26,091 bases of DNA from a virus, in the IMG/VR virus record IMGVR_UViG_3300006874_000118, positions 1-26,091 of that record, one strand, 5' to 3'. Positions 14,160 through 22,078 of this stretch are shown piece by piece (position 1 is the first letter of the stretch; each line of letters begins with the position of its first letter). The notes beneath the pieces are model-generated. The model made no database searches, was not told the origin of the DNA, and saw only the letters and a list, made by a program, of their open reading frames with translations. The position numbers and the translations under genes are program-made.

Positions 14160-16127
14160 ATGGTTATGAAGAAACTTATCAATTACATAGCACAAAAAGT
14201 GTGGAACGAGGTCGGAGTATCCCTAAAAGAGGGTATTACTGAAGAAGAGGCATTAAAGGCCACCTTCAAAGTTGTTTCAGAAATCGTAGATGAAGAGTTT
14301 GCTGAAGCATATATCGTATCATTGTTAGAAGTTCAAGGTGCCAGCGGCGAAGAACCTGAAGTAGGTGATGAAAAAGACCTTGAAGATGAAAAACTTGGTA
14401 TGATGACCCAAGCTGAAAAAGATGCTCAAAAGAAAAAATTAGAACTTGATGAAGCCGATGGTGATATTCAATCAGTTCTCAATAGTAAGATAACAAATCC
14501 AGATACGGGTAGACAAATTAAGGTAAGTTCGGGCCTATCTTATGATAAAAATTCCGGTGGTTACCAAGCCGCAAAGGCAAAAATGAAAGATTCTGGTATT
14601 TCGGATGATGATATTGAAAAGGTAACTACCGCATCAACCGATGATACTAAATCCACATCCAAGTCAGAACCACAAGCAAATGGATATGTTGGTGATAAGG
14701 ATAAATCGCTAAAACAAGGTGACCCTACAAAAACCGAAACATATTCAATGGATTTACCACCAGATGAAGCTGATTTCCAAAAAAGAAATGCTAAATTTGC
14801 CAATCCAACCCCACCCGAATCATATAAGATGCCAGACTTTATGAAGAACAATCCAAAGTTCCCTAAAAAGTATCTGACCGCATTAGAACGAATGATGAAT
14901 ACTCAACCAAAAGGTGATGCTACTAAATGGCAACATTATAGTGACATTGCTGGTGGAGCAGGTCAAATTTCCGCACAAGCCGGTGAATTGATGACCATGA
15001 TGGGTGCTACTATGAGTGATAAAGAATGGGGTGAATTCAGTAACTCACTCCTTCAACATGAAGCTTCTCTAAAAGAGAATCATCCTGATGTCTTTATGAA
15101 AAAAGATGCAAAAACTGGTAAGTACAAAGACAATCCTGGTTCAAGAGTTGTTGATGGTTCTTGGGTTAAAGCCGCTACTCAAAGTAGAAAGGCAATCAAA
15201 GACCGACTTTTGAAACAATATGGTGATGGTACTGAAATTGTAGCTGGTGCTTGGGATACTGAAGCTGATGTTGAAGCAATGGGTATGTCAAATTACAATG
15301 ATAACAAAGGGTTCTCAACCGATATGTACCTAAAGGTGAAAAAGCCAAATGGTGAGCAAGTATTAGATGAGGTGTCTTTGAAGAAATCAACTAATGTAAA
15401 CTTTTTAAATTCAGGCGCAGGTAAATTTAACGAATGGGACCCTGATTTACCAGATGAAATCAATCCATCGGTATATGTTCAAAAAGCAAGAGAGCGAAAC
15501 ATCTCGTATGTATCACGAAATAGAGCTAAACTTGAAGAGTTGATGAAATCGCCAAAGGGTAAAGAAATTAACGCAGTTTTAAAGTCAAAGAAATTAACCC
15601 TTGACCAAGCTTTAGAAGGTAACTCACGAGATAAACAAAAAGTTTTATGGACTGCTATCAATTCATTAGCTAAAGCTGGTGACAAATCTGCAAGTGAAAT
15701 AGTAGATAGAGATGATAGGGAGCATAGAGAGTTCCAAGAAAATTCAGTAAAAGCAATTACTGAAAACCCAAAGATGAAAGAGGGTATGTTAAGTGAAATT
15801 CGTTCAGAATTCCCTCTTAAAGCAGTTTCCGAAGGTGAAGAGACAATGGCTATTGGCCCTTACTCATTGGATAAAGAAACTATGAAAACTATCTTTGGTA
15901 CTGATGATTATGATAAATTAAAAGAAAATCTTGTAGCAGAATCAAGTCCAGAGGGCCCGTTTGTTGGATATCGTATCCAATCTTCAGGTGAAGTTTTTAA
16001 AGTAGCAGATATTGTTATTAGAGAAGATGGTCGTGGATATGGTGGTCAGTTTAAGTTTGAAATGAAACTGAATCAAAAAGGATTTGCTAACCAACTTCGT
16101 AAAGCGCAATCCGAAGTATACGGATAA
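14160..16127 (+). CDS. Large protein of unknown function, 655 aa
   Basis: I cannot name this family. Residues 1-56 are a helical N-terminus (MKKLINYIAQKVWNEVGVSL); 60-105 are very acidic; 110-142 hold NPDTGRQIKVSSGLSYDKNS, which resembles the NP.TGR.IK short motif of viral adaptor segments; 155-225 are low-complexity and polar. Residues 235-470 look folded and contain STDMYLKV (D388) and LDEVSLKKS (K408), then FLNSGAGKFNEWDPDLPDE. That D...EVSLKK order could be a PD-(D/E)xK-type nuclease core, but this is a guess. The last 90 residues contain IGPYSLDKETMKTIFG, SSGEVFKVADIVIREDGRGY and FKFEMKL. The start may be ATG 14160 or 14166; there is no ribosome site. It follows the polymerase gene by 6 bases. 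Possibly an injected or DNA-processing protein. Confidence 0.85.
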   Translation: MVMKKLINYIAQKVWNEVGVSLKEGITEEEALKATFKVVSEIVDEEFAEAYIVSLLEVQGASGEEPEVGDEKDLEDEKLGMMTQAEKDAQKKKLELDEADGDIQSVLNSKITNPDTGRQIKVSSGLSYDKNSGGYQAAKAKMKDSGISDDDIEKVTTASTDDTKSTSKSEPQANGYVGDKDKSLKQGDPTKTETYSMDLPPDEADFQKRNAKFANPTPPESYKMPDFMKNNPKFPKKYLTALERMMNTQPKGDATKWQHYSDIAGGAGQISAQAGELMTMMGATMSDKEWGEFSNSLLQHEASLKENHPDVFMKKDAKTGKYKDNPGSRVVDGSWVKAATQSRKAIKDRLLKQYGDGTEIVAGAWDTEADVEAMGMSNYNDNKGFSTDMYLKVKKPNGEQVLDEVSLKKSTNVNFLNSGAGKFNEWDPDLPDEINPSVYVQKARERNISYVSRNRAKLEELMKSPKGKEINAVLKSKKLTLDQALEGNSRDKQKVLWTAINSLAKAGDKSASEIVDRDDREHREFQENSVKAITENPKMKEGMLSEIRSEFPLKAVSEGEETMAIGPYSLDKETMKTIFGTDDYDKLKENLVAESSPEGPFVGYRIQSSGEVFKVADIVIREDGRGYGGQFKFEMKLNQKGFANQLRKAQSEVYG

Positions 16128-16141
16128 CACGGGAGATATGA

Positions 16142-16528
16142 GTGAGAACACAATTATTATGTACCTTCACAAATGAAGGGCAATTTGAACAAGTTATTGC
16201 TACGATATTTAAGTCGTTTGAATTATTCAGCCGTAAGATATTTGTATTAAAATTAGACCCATCCAAAGAATTAGTAATAAGTTATAATATTATTCCAAAT
16301 TCATCAACAAAGTTCTTACCATCAACCATTATGGTTCATCGTAAGAAAGAGTCAAACACTATGTACACTATTAACGCATTGAATAGATTGATTGTTGATG
16401 AGAATGGGTCAATGGATAAAACATACCAAGTAGATTGGGAAAAATATCGTAATTCAGTAATCCTAACCGATGGTGATGGATATAAGGTAATGAAGACAAG
16501 TTTGTTCCGAATTATTGATGTTAATTAA
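16142..16528 (+). CDS. Conserved-looking hypothetical protein, 128 aa
   Basis: A 128-aa product that I recall as a pattern in T4-type phages, without a known role: RTQLLCTFTNEGQFEQVIA, FVLKLDPSKELVISYNI, STIMVHRKKESNTMYTINAL and YQVDWEKYRNSVILT. It appears to be a small alpha/beta protein with no membrane segment. The start is GTG at 16142, because GGGAG at 16131-16135 lies 6 bases upstream and the N-terminus MRTQLLC fits the pattern; the ATG at 16138 is in another frame and stops after 12 codons. It ends 139 bases before the SSB gene. Confidence 0.8.
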   Translation: MRTQLLCTFTNEGQFEQVIATIFKSFELFSRKIFVLKLDPSKELVISYNIIPNSSTKFLPSTIMVHRKKESNTMYTINALNRLIVDENGSMDKTYQVDWEKYRNSVILTDGDGYKVMKTSLFRIIDVN

Positions 16529-16597
16529 CCCCAGCACCATATTTATACCAGTAGTACAACTACAAATTGAAGATTGAAAAAAATATTTTGAAATACA

Positions 16598-16629
16598 TTT
16601 GGAATTGTCACCCAAATGTTGTATATTAG
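16598..16629 (+). promoter_or_regulatory. Bacteroidota-type promoter for the SSB gene
   Basis: TTTG (16598-16601), 20 bases, then TATATTAG (16622-16629). A leader of about 33 bases with AAGGAAA before the ATG follows. An ATATTTATA element at 16539-16547 lies further upstream in the same 139-base gap. Confidence 0.75.
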
Positions 16630-16635
16630 TGACAA
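16605..16635 (+). promoter_or_regulatory. Inverted repeat across the SSB promoter
   Basis: TTGTCAC (16605-16611) and GTGACAA (16629-16635) are perfect inverted 7-mers, 17 bases apart, flanking the -7 box. Placement in the spacer and at the start of transcription would suit a repressor site; a chance match of this length is possible. Confidence 0.4.
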
Positions 16636-16667
16636 GTTTAACAATTAACAATTAAAAAAAGGAAATT

Positions 16668-17429
16668 ATGGCTATTGATTTAAACGCAATCCGTAACCGT
16701 CTGAACACCCTTCAGACAAAAGTAACAAAAACCGATAACTTGTGGAAACCACAACCCGGTAAACAACAAGTAAGGATTCTCCCTTACGTTCACAACCCAT
16801 CCAACCCTTTCTTGGAACTTTACTTCCACTTTGATTTTGGTGGTAAGAACATCATCTCTCCAATGTCATTTGGTGAGGCTGACCCTATCGTAGAGTTTGC
16901 TGAAAAGTTGAAGGCAACTGGTAATCGTGAGGACTACCAACTTTCTCGTAAATTGACTCCAAAGATGCGTACTTACGTTCCTGTATTGGTTCGTGGTGAA
17001 GAATCTGAAGGTGTTAAGTTTTGGGGGTTTGGTAAAAACGTATACCAAGAGTTGTTGGGATTCTTCGCAGACCCAGACTATGGTGATTTGACTGACCCTG
17101 TAAATGGTCGTGATATCACAGTAGAATTCAAAACTGCTGCTGAATTGGGTAAGTCTTACCCTGAAACTTACATTCGTGTAAAACCCAACACATCTCCTAT
17201 TTCAGAAGACAAAAACATTTTGGAAGTTGCTAAAGACCAAATTGAACTCCCATCTATGTTCAAACGTGTTTCTTACGAAGAAATGCAAGGTATGTTGGAA
17301 CAATGGTTGGAAACTGGTTCAGTATCTGACTCTTCTCAAGAGCCAGTTGCAGAAACTTCTCAACCAACACAAGCTACTTCACCTGCTGGAAACGTGAAGG
17401 AAGCATTTGATGACCTATTTAACGACTAA
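16668..17429 (+). CDS. Single-stranded DNA-binding protein (gp32-like)
   Basis: A 253-aa T4 gp32-like SSB, which coats single-stranded DNA in replication and recombination and organises the other replication proteins. N-terminal residues 1-25 are basic and helical like the cooperativity segment. Residues 30-58 give QVRILPYVHNPSNPFLELYF; residues 117-130 give KFWGFGKNVYQELL, the family hallmark (FW.FGK.VY.ELL); and the C-terminus (EAFDDLFND) is acidic, the protein-contact tail known in SSBs. T4 gp32 binds zinc through one His and three Cys; here the matching segment (residues 60-76, IISPMSFGEADPI) has no Cys, so the zinc site seems lost. It opens a cluster with UvsX, RNase H and helicase. AAGGAAA sits before the ATG at 16668. 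Confidence 0.9.
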   Translation: MAIDLNAIRNRLNTLQTKVTKTDNLWKPQPGKQQVRILPYVHNPSNPFLELYFHFDFGGKNIISPMSFGEADPIVEFAEKLKATGNREDYQLSRKLTPKMRTYVPVLVRGEESEGVKFWGFGKNVYQELLGFFADPDYGDLTDPVNGRDITVEFKTAAELGKSYPETYIRVKPNTSPISEDKNILEVAKDQIELPSMFKRVSYEEMQGMLEQWLETGSVSDSSQEPVAETSQPTQATSPAGNVKEAFDDLFND

Positions 17430-17436
17430 TTAGATT

Positions 17437-18567
17437 ATGGCAAAGAAGAAGGAAAGTTCTCGTGATGAACTATCTTCAATCCTAGCCGACAACCTCAACA
17501 AGAAGTTTAAGTCCGCCCACAAGGTGGCTTTCTTCTTGGATGGGGAGGAAGTTACTCCAACCGACTTAAATGAGTGGGTATCAACGGGGTCTCCTATGTT
17601 GGATTTAGCAATCTCAAATAGACCAAATGGTGGATTGCCAGTAGGTCGTATCACCGAGATTACAGGATTAGAAGGTAGTGGTAAATCGCTACTTGCAGCT
17701 CACGCAATCGCAGACACTCAAGCAAAGGGTGGATTTGGAGTCTATATCGACACCGAAAATGCCATCAACCAAGAGTTTCTTGAAGCTATTGGAGTTGACA
17801 TTAAGAAGATGTTGTATGTTCCATTGGAAACAGTAGAAGACATCTTTGAAGCAATTGATTCAATCATTGAGTCGGTTCGTTCTTCTGACAAAAAGAAATT
17901 GGTTACAATCGTAGTAGACTCCGTTGCAGGTGCATCTACTAAAGTTGAGATATCAGCTGATTATGACCAAGCCGGTTACGCAACTCAAAAAGCCATCATT
18001 ATTTCGAAGGCAATGAGAAAGGTAACTAATCTTATTGGTAGAGAACGAATTTCACTAATCTTCACCAACCAATTGAGAACTCGTATGGGTGTATCATTCG
18101 GTGACCCTTGGACAACGAGTGGTGGTAAGGCAATTGCGTTCCACTCATCGTGTAGATTAAGACTGAAACAAATGGGTCAATTGAAGTCAAAGATTGGTGG
18201 TGTAGACCAAGTTGTGGGTATTAAGACTCGTGCTCAAGTAGTTAAGAATAGAATGGGGCCACCACTCCGTTCAGTAGATTATGACATCTACTTTGATAGT
18301 GGTATTGACAACTATGGTTCGTGGTTACAAATGATGAAAACCTACAACCTTGTAAAACAAAGTGGTGCTTGGTACACTTATGTAGATAAAGAGACTGGTG
18401 AGGAAATTAAGTTCCAAGCTAAAAACTTTGAGGAATTGTTGGCAGAACAACCTGAACTTAAAGAGTCAATTTATAAAGAAATTTGTGATGCATATATTAT
18501 GTCTTACAAAGAATCAAGCGCAGGTTCAAACATTGATAATATTGAAGTAACCGATTTTGATGATTAA
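17437..18567 (+). CDS. uvsX: UvsX/RecA-like recombinase
   Basis: A 376-aa strand-exchange recombinase of the RecA family (T4 UvsX has 393 aa). It forms filaments on single-stranded DNA coated by SSB and drives strand invasion and recombination-dependent replication. Walker A is GLEGSGKS at 77-84, the catalytic Glu candidate is E107 in YIDTEN, Walker B is IVVDS near 158-162, and the RecA-type signature FTNQLRTRMGV and TTSGGKAIAFHSS (L2 and ATP cap region) follows. The C-terminus is acidic (IEVTDFDD). It lies 7 bases after the SSB gene, and its stop is overlapped by the RNase H start, so these three genes are translated together. Confidence 0.95.
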   Translation: MAKKKESSRDELSSILADNLNKKFKSAHKVAFFLDGEEVTPTDLNEWVSTGSPMLDLAISNRPNGGLPVGRITEITGLEGSGKSLLAAHAIADTQAKGGFGVYIDTENAINQEFLEAIGVDIKKMLYVPLETVEDIFEAIDSIIESVRSSDKKKLVTIVVDSVAGASTKVEISADYDQAGYATQKAIIISKAMRKVTNLIGRERISLIFTNQLRTRMGVSFGDPWTTSGGKAIAFHSSCRLRLKQMGQLKSKIGGVDQVVGIKTRAQVVKNRMGPPLRSVDYDIYFDSGIDNYGSWLQMMKTYNLVKQSGAWYTYVDKETGEEIKFQAKNFEELLAEQPELKESIYKEICDAYIMSYKESSAGSNIDNIEVTDFDD

Positions 18568-19624
18568 TAGGTATAAGGAACTACTCAAAGAAGTTAGTAT
18601 CGAACGTAAGGAAGTAGAAAGTGAAGAACTTAATGACCGGGTTCTTATTATAGATGGACTAAATCAGTTCATCAGAGTATTTGGGGCAGTTCCTGCCTTA
18701 AACGATGATGGAGAACATTGTGGTGGTGTGACAGGATTCCTCTTGTCCACCGCTGCAACCATCAGAACATTAAAACCAACTCGTGTTGTCATCGTATTTG
18801 ATGGTAAGGGTGGCTCAAATCGTAGAAAGAGTTACTACAAGGGGTATAAAGAGGGTAGAACCGGTCTAACAAAAATCAACCGATTGGCTGGTTATGAAGA
18901 CCTCGAAGACCAACAAGAATCTATGAGAAATCAATTTAGTCGATTGATTGAGTATCTTCAGGTTCTACCCATCTCCCTTACCTATATTGATTATGTAGAG
19001 GCAGATGACATCATTGCATATCTTGCAAACCACTATTTTAAGAAAGAAGTCACCATTGTATCATCTGATAAGGATTTTCTTCAATTGGTAAACCACCGAA
19101 TTAAAGTGTGGGCCCCTACTAAAAAGAAAATGTATGATGAAGCTTTAGTAAAAGAAGATTATGGGGTAATTCCACAAAACCTAATTTGGTATCGTGTAAT
19201 TACAGGCGATAAATCTGATAATATTGAAGGTGTTCGTGGTATTGGTGAAAAAACCATTCACTCTAAAATGTCATTTTTAAATCAATCCGAACTTGATATG
19301 GATGGGTTTATGTCCAAAATCAAAACGGAATGTGATGATAAGTTATCACAAAAGTTGACTGAAAATGTGACAACTATTGAGATGAATTATAGATTAATGC
19401 AACTCAAAGACCCTGAAATTTCATCATCAATTACTTCTCAAGTACGAAATATTATGGATGAACTCCAACCCGAATTAGACTTGGTTGAATTTAAGAAGAT
19501 GTTTATGTATGATAAACTCTATACCGCGTTTGCTAATGTAGACTCGTGGTTAAGAAACTCATTTACATCTTTGCACAACAATTTGAAAAATCATTTCAAA
19601 GATTACGAATTCAACGATAAATAA
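18560..19624 (+). CDS. RNase H / FEN-type 5'-3' nuclease (T4 rnh-like)
   Basis: A 354-aa flap/5'-3' exonuclease of the family of T4 RNase H, which removes RNA primers and short DNA flaps on the lagging strand. The metal-binding acidic residues are all visible: D32 in LIIDGLNQF, D81 in VIVFDGKGGSN, E148/D149/D150 in VEADDIIAY, D170 and D172 in IVSSDKDF, and D217/D220 in ITGDKSDNI. The helix-hairpin-helix segment VRGIGEKT follows at 225-232. The ATG at 18560 is preferred to the TTG at 18557, and it overlaps the uvsX stop by 8 bases. The C-terminal part (230-354) is helical and charged. Length is somewhat above T4 RNase H (305 aa). Confidence 0.9.
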   Translation: MINRYKELLKEVSIERKEVESEELNDRVLIIDGLNQFIRVFGAVPALNDDGEHCGGVTGFLLSTAATIRTLKPTRVVIVFDGKGGSNRRKSYYKGYKEGRTGLTKINRLAGYEDLEDQQESMRNQFSRLIEYLQVLPISLTYIDYVEADDIIAYLANHYFKKEVTIVSSDKDFLQLVNHRIKVWAPTKKKMYDEALVKEDYGVIPQNLIWYRVITGDKSDNIEGVRGIGEKTIHSKMSFLNQSELDMDGFMSKIKTECDDKLSQKLTENVTTIEMNYRLMQLKDPEISSSITSQVRNIMDELQPELDLVEFKKMFMYDKLYTAFANVDSWLRNSFTSLHNNLKNHFKDYEFNDK

Positions 19625-19625
19625 T

Positions 19626-19656
19626 TTTGATAGTAACAAATAATTTCGTATATTTG
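19626..19656 (+). promoter_or_regulatory. Bacteroidota-type promoter for the helicase gene
   Basis: TTTG (19626-19629), 19 bases, then TATATTTG (19649-19656), again with TTTCG before it. The ATG is at 19664, so the transcript would begin about 2-5 bases before the start codon. Confidence 0.8.
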
Positions 19657-19663
19657 TACCTAT

Positions 19664-21022
19664 ATGGAGAAGTTAGGGAGTAAGTTTAGTACATCATTTC
19701 AGAATAAGGTTATATCCGCTATATTGTCGGATAGGTCGTTTACACGACAAATCTACGATATTCTAAAAGCAGAATACTTTGATTCGGAAGCGTCAGAATG
19801 GTTGGTAAAGGCAATTATGCAATATTTTGACCAATACGAAAAGATGCCTACTTTGGATGTCCTTAAAGTGAAGATAAACACAATTGAACGTGATGTTCTA
19901 AAAACTTCCGTTGTTGACACTCTTAAATTTGCTTGGAATCACCTTGAAAGTGATGATTTAACATATGTGAAGGAACAAATCCTTGACTTTTGTAAAAATC
20001 AGTCTATCAAGAACGCAATTTTGGATTCTGTGACTCTTTTAGAGGATGGTAAGTATGATACCATCAAAAAGAAGATTGATACTGCTATGAAAGCAGGTCA
20101 AGATTCAGATATAGGTCATGAGTACAAAACTATGATTACTGAGCGATATGAAGATTCAGTTCGTAATGTGGTTTCAACGGGTTGGAATGTCATAGATGAG
20201 ATTACACAAGGTGGTTTTGGTAAGGGTGAGTTAATTCTATTCGCAGCCCCTCCGGGTATTGGTAAATCGTGGTCATTAATTAACATTGGTGTTAACGCAA
20301 TGAAACAAGGTAAGATAGTAGCACATTACACTTTGGAGTTGAATGAAGGTTATGTCGGCCAACGATACGATGCTGTTTTAAGTGGAGTTGCTGTGGCTAA
20401 CCTTAAATACAATATGGATGATGTCAAAAAGGCAGTCCAAGGTGTTAAAGGTGACCTTATAGTAAAACATTATCCTACCAAAACCGCTAGTGTAACCTCA
20501 CTAAAAGCACATATGGACAAAATGATTCTTCAAGGTAAGAAGGCAGATGTGGTGATTGTGGATTATGCTGACCTTTTACGAGGACCTGCTAAAGAAAAGA
20601 GACATGAAGAGTTGGAAGAAATCATTGAAGACCTTCGTGGTATGGCCGGTGAGTACGAAGTGCCGGTTTATACTGCATCTCAAATCAATAGAAGTGGTGC
20701 AGAAGATGACATTATTACAGGTACAAAGATTGCGGGGTCATTCTCAAAGATGATGACTGCTGATTTCGTGGTATCACTATCTCGTAAGATTGAAGACAAA
20801 CTTGCTGGGACTGGTAGATGGCACGTTATTAAGAATCGGTTTGGGCCTGATGGTATGACTTTCCCATCAAAGGCCAACTTCTCAACCGGTCAAATTCACA
20901 TCTATAATGATGATTCCATTTCTGGCCAACAAACCAAAAAAGAGATGAAAGGTGGGGAGAGTTTAGTAAGAAAAGAATTGGCTCAAAAATATAAAGAAAT
21001 GAGTGGTGATATTGGTTTTTAA
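19664..21022 (+). CDS. Replicative DNA helicase (gp41/DnaB-like)
   Basis: A 452-aa hexameric helicase of the DnaB/gp41 family, which unwinds the fork and works with the primase. Residues 1-150 form the helical N-terminal domain. The RecA-fold domain begins near 172 (STGWNVIDEITQGGFGKGEL); Walker A is APPGIGKS at 195-202; the base-flanking Glu candidate is in HYTLELNE (near 221-228); Walker B is VVIVDYADLL at 296-305; motif H4-like PVYTASQINRSG is near 335-346. T4 gp41 has 475 aa. No Shine-Dalgarno sequence precedes the ATG; the promoter at 19626 probably gives a near-leaderless mRNA. No primase gene is seen within the window. Confidence 0.93.
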   Translation: MEKLGSKFSTSFQNKVISAILSDRSFTRQIYDILKAEYFDSEASEWLVKAIMQYFDQYEKMPTLDVLKVKINTIERDVLKTSVVDTLKFAWNHLESDDLTYVKEQILDFCKNQSIKNAILDSVTLLEDGKYDTIKKKIDTAMKAGQDSDIGHEYKTMITERYEDSVRNVVSTGWNVIDEITQGGFGKGELILFAAPPGIGKSWSLINIGVNAMKQGKIVAHYTLELNEGYVGQRYDAVLSGVAVANLKYNMDDVKKAVQGVKGDLIVKHYPTKTASVTSLKAHMDKMILQGKKADVVIVDYADLLRGPAKEKRHEELEEIIEDLRGMAGEYEVPVYTASQINRSGAEDDIITGTKIAGSFSKMMTADFVVSLSRKIEDKLAGTGRWHVIKNRFGPDGMTFPSKANFSTGQIHIYNDDSISGQQTKKEMKGGESLVRKELAQKYKEMSGDIGF

Positions 21023-21082
21023 ACACTATATATAAACACCCCCAAATGAAAAATATGTCTAACATTTTAACGCGGAGCCACT

Positions 21083-22078
21083 ATGGGTCTATTTGACAAT
21101 CGTATACCTTTTAAACCATTTGAATATCCTGAATACTACACCGAGGGTTGGTTGAAACAAGCACAAGCATTTTGGTTACATACCGAAATTCCAATGCAAA
21201 GTGATATCAAAGATTGGAATGAAAATTTGTCAGTATCAGAGAAGAATTTAGTAGGTAACATCCTACTTGGATTTGCTCAAACGGAATGTGCTGTATCCGA
21301 TTATTGGACTACTATGGTAACCGAGTGGTTTCCTAAACACGAAATCAAGCAAATGGCTATGATGTTCGGTTCGCAGGAAACAATTCACGCAACCGCATAT
21401 TCATACTTGAACGAATCCTTGGGGTTGGAAGACTTTGAGGCATTTCTTCACGAACCTGCAACTGCTGAACGATTTGAGAACCTTGCCGGTGTATCAAACA
21501 AGTATACATACGAAGACTTAAAGTCAAATCCTGACGCAAGAAAAGAAGTGGCTCGTTCACTTGCAATCTTCTCCGCATTTGCCGAAGGTGTTGCACTTTA
21601 CTCTTCATTCGCAGTATTGTACTCATTCCAAATGAGAAATATGTTGAAGGGAATTGGTCAACAAATGAAGTGGTCAGTTCGTGATGAGTCACTACACTCT
21701 AAAATGGGATGTCAACTATTCAGACATATGTGTGATGAATATCCAGAGTTGAAAGTTGATGTTAAAGAGGCCGTTGAAGCGGCTGCTGAAACTATGTTGG
21801 AATTGGAACTCAACTACATTGACAAAATGTTTGAAATGGGTGACCTTGAGAACCTTAAAAAGAATGACCTTAAAAACTTCATTCAACGTAGGGTAAATGA
21901 AAAGTACAACGAATTGGGGTACGAAGGAAAATTATTTGATTATAATGAAAAATCGGCCAATGAATTAGAATGGTTCTATCATCTTACAGGTGGTACAACA
22001 CATACTGACTTCTTCGCTGTAAGACCTACTGATTATAGTAAGGCAAACGAAGGTGAAGATTGGAACGATTTATGGTAA
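21083..22078 (+). CDS. nrdB: Ribonucleotide reductase beta subunit (class I)
   Basis: A 331-aa R2 subunit, which houses the metal site and radical for ribonucleotide reduction; it works with NrdA. The expected ligands can be aligned by spacing with E. coli R2: E68, E99, H102, E168, E202 and H205, plus radical Tyr Y106 (four residues after H102). The first ligand is Glu (E68, in AQTECAV) where most class Ia enzymes have Asp. Second-helix signatures FAEGVALYSSF and WSVRDESLHSK are clear. The C-terminal end (EDWNDLW) is an acidic, aromatic docking tail. GGAG at 21074-21077 precedes the ATG by 5 bases. NrdB precedes NrdA, and the two overlap. Confidence 0.94.
   Translation: MGLFDNRIPFKPFEYPEYYTEGWLKQAQAFWLHTEIPMQSDIKDWNENLSVSEKNLVGNILLGFAQTECAVSDYWTTMVTEWFPKHEIKQMAMMFGSQETIHATAYSYLNESLGLEDFEAFLHEPATAERFENLAGVSNKYTYEDLKSNPDARKEVARSLAIFSAFAEGVALYSSFAVLYSFQMRNMLKGIGQQMKWSVRDESLHSKMGCQLFRHMCDEYPELKVDVKEAVEAAAETMLELELNYIDKMFEMGDLENLKKNDLKNFIQRRVNEKYNELGYEGKLFDYNEKSANELEWFYHLTGGTTHTDFFAVRPTDYSKANEGEDWNDLW

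Noticed and set aside
16138-16176. ATG at 16138 with a ribosome site
   Set aside because: It opens only 12 codons before TGA; the GTG at 16142 uses the same site for a 128-aa conserved-looking frame.
21023-21082. TATATATAAAC in the gap before nrdB as a promoter
   Set aside because: No TTTG lies 19-20 bases upstream and it does not match the other promoters of the window; it may only be AT-rich spacer.
22060-22071. TTG at 22060 as the nrdA start
   Set aside because: It adds four residues within nrdB with no ribosome site; the ATG at 22072 overlapping the nrdB stop is more usual.
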